Source: Pimelobacter simplex (GTDB lineage Bacteria > Actinomycetota > Actinomycetes > Propionibacteriales > Nocardioidaceae). From it: a stretch of 62,264 nucleotides of DNA. The notes under the pieces are model-generated. The model made no database searches. It saw only the letters and a program-made list of their open reading frames with translations, and was not told the origin of the DNA. Where the stretch lies: contig JADCLI010000035.1 in assembly GCA_016803235.1 (NCBI GenBank), positions 1 to 62,264 of the forward strand. Reading direction: 5' to 3'. This document shows positions 62,156 through 62,264 of this stretch, piece by piece. Position 1 is the first letter of the stretch; each line of letters begins with the position of its first letter. A program made the position numbers and the translations under genes.

Positions 62156-62264
62156 GCAGCCGTGGCTCTCCGTCGTTCGGTCAGCTGTCTCCGACGTCCT
62201 GACCGGGTGACAGCTGATAGGTCGTGAGCTGTAGCTGAGAGGACTCTGGTCGGGTCCGCTCACA

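Overview
The window is very GC-rich (roughly 70% or more by eye), densely coded DNA from an actinobacterium. The gene families (SepH, DUF4192, DUF4193, DUF4235, DUF3093, DUF3159, DUF3710, two RCK proteins beside an APC permease, coproporphyrin-type ferrochelatase, an AftD-like GT-C) and the start-site style (many GTG starts and leaderless -10 elements) point to the Nocardioides/Nocardioidaceae branch. The genus is an inference from gene content and style. No rRNA, tRNA, CRISPR array, insertion sequence or prophage was found.

Layout. 1-568: the first 13 codons of a probable extradiol-dioxygenase/VOC gene and a decayed stub of an aldehyde dehydrogenase. 569-9631: a conserved actinobacterial block (TRAM RNA methyltransferase, KimA-like permease, ceoB, ceoC, DUF3159, OB-fold, DUF3710, dut, DUF3093, DUF4235, DUF4193, suhB-like) that closely parallels the M. 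tuberculosis Rv2689c-Rv2701c gene order. 9628-27370: mostly housekeeping genes, namely ferrochelatase, MFS exporter, sugar-lactone oxidase, a YchJ-like protein, sepH, a bimodular fatty acyl-CoA reductase-like SDR, a rhodanese, a glutamate-cysteine ligase-like enzyme, DUF4192, DNA polymerase IV, an S9 oligopeptidase, sigB behind a textbook SigR/SigH promoter, coaE, and a short adenylate-forming ligase.

27367-45416: a catabolic region lying between coaE and rpsA, which are neighbours in many actinobacteria. It holds pucR | gabT-gdh-gabD, a Tat-exported amidohydrolase, serA, a secreted beta-domain protein, and a polyamine/guanidino cluster (glxA-pucR-amine oxidase-speB). The two modules can be joined on paper: a ureohydrolase and a flavin amine oxidase make C4 amine/aldehyde intermediates, GabT and GabD carry GABA to succinate, and the glutamate dehydrogenase returns the glutamate formed by GabT to 2-oxoglutarate. 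Three candidate operator regions, made of inverted repeats, sit next to the three regulators.

45517-62264: rpsA, a methyltransferase, a secreted thrombospondin-type-3-repeat protein, then a cell-envelope glycan locus. The locus has a minus-strand run from an AftD-like 1363-residue GT-C, through a second polytopic protein, a 43-residue membrane peptide, a GT2, a GT4 and a DUF3068/PorA-family protein, to a methyltransferase. A flippase is divergent at the right end. This looks like export and assembly of an unassigned, possibly arabinan-like, surface polysaccharide and is the best candidate here for an undescribed system. A recurrent feature of the window is the leaderless promoter: about 17 genes have a TANNNT hexamer 6-8 nt before the start codon, including one divergent pair whose two -10 boxes overlap.
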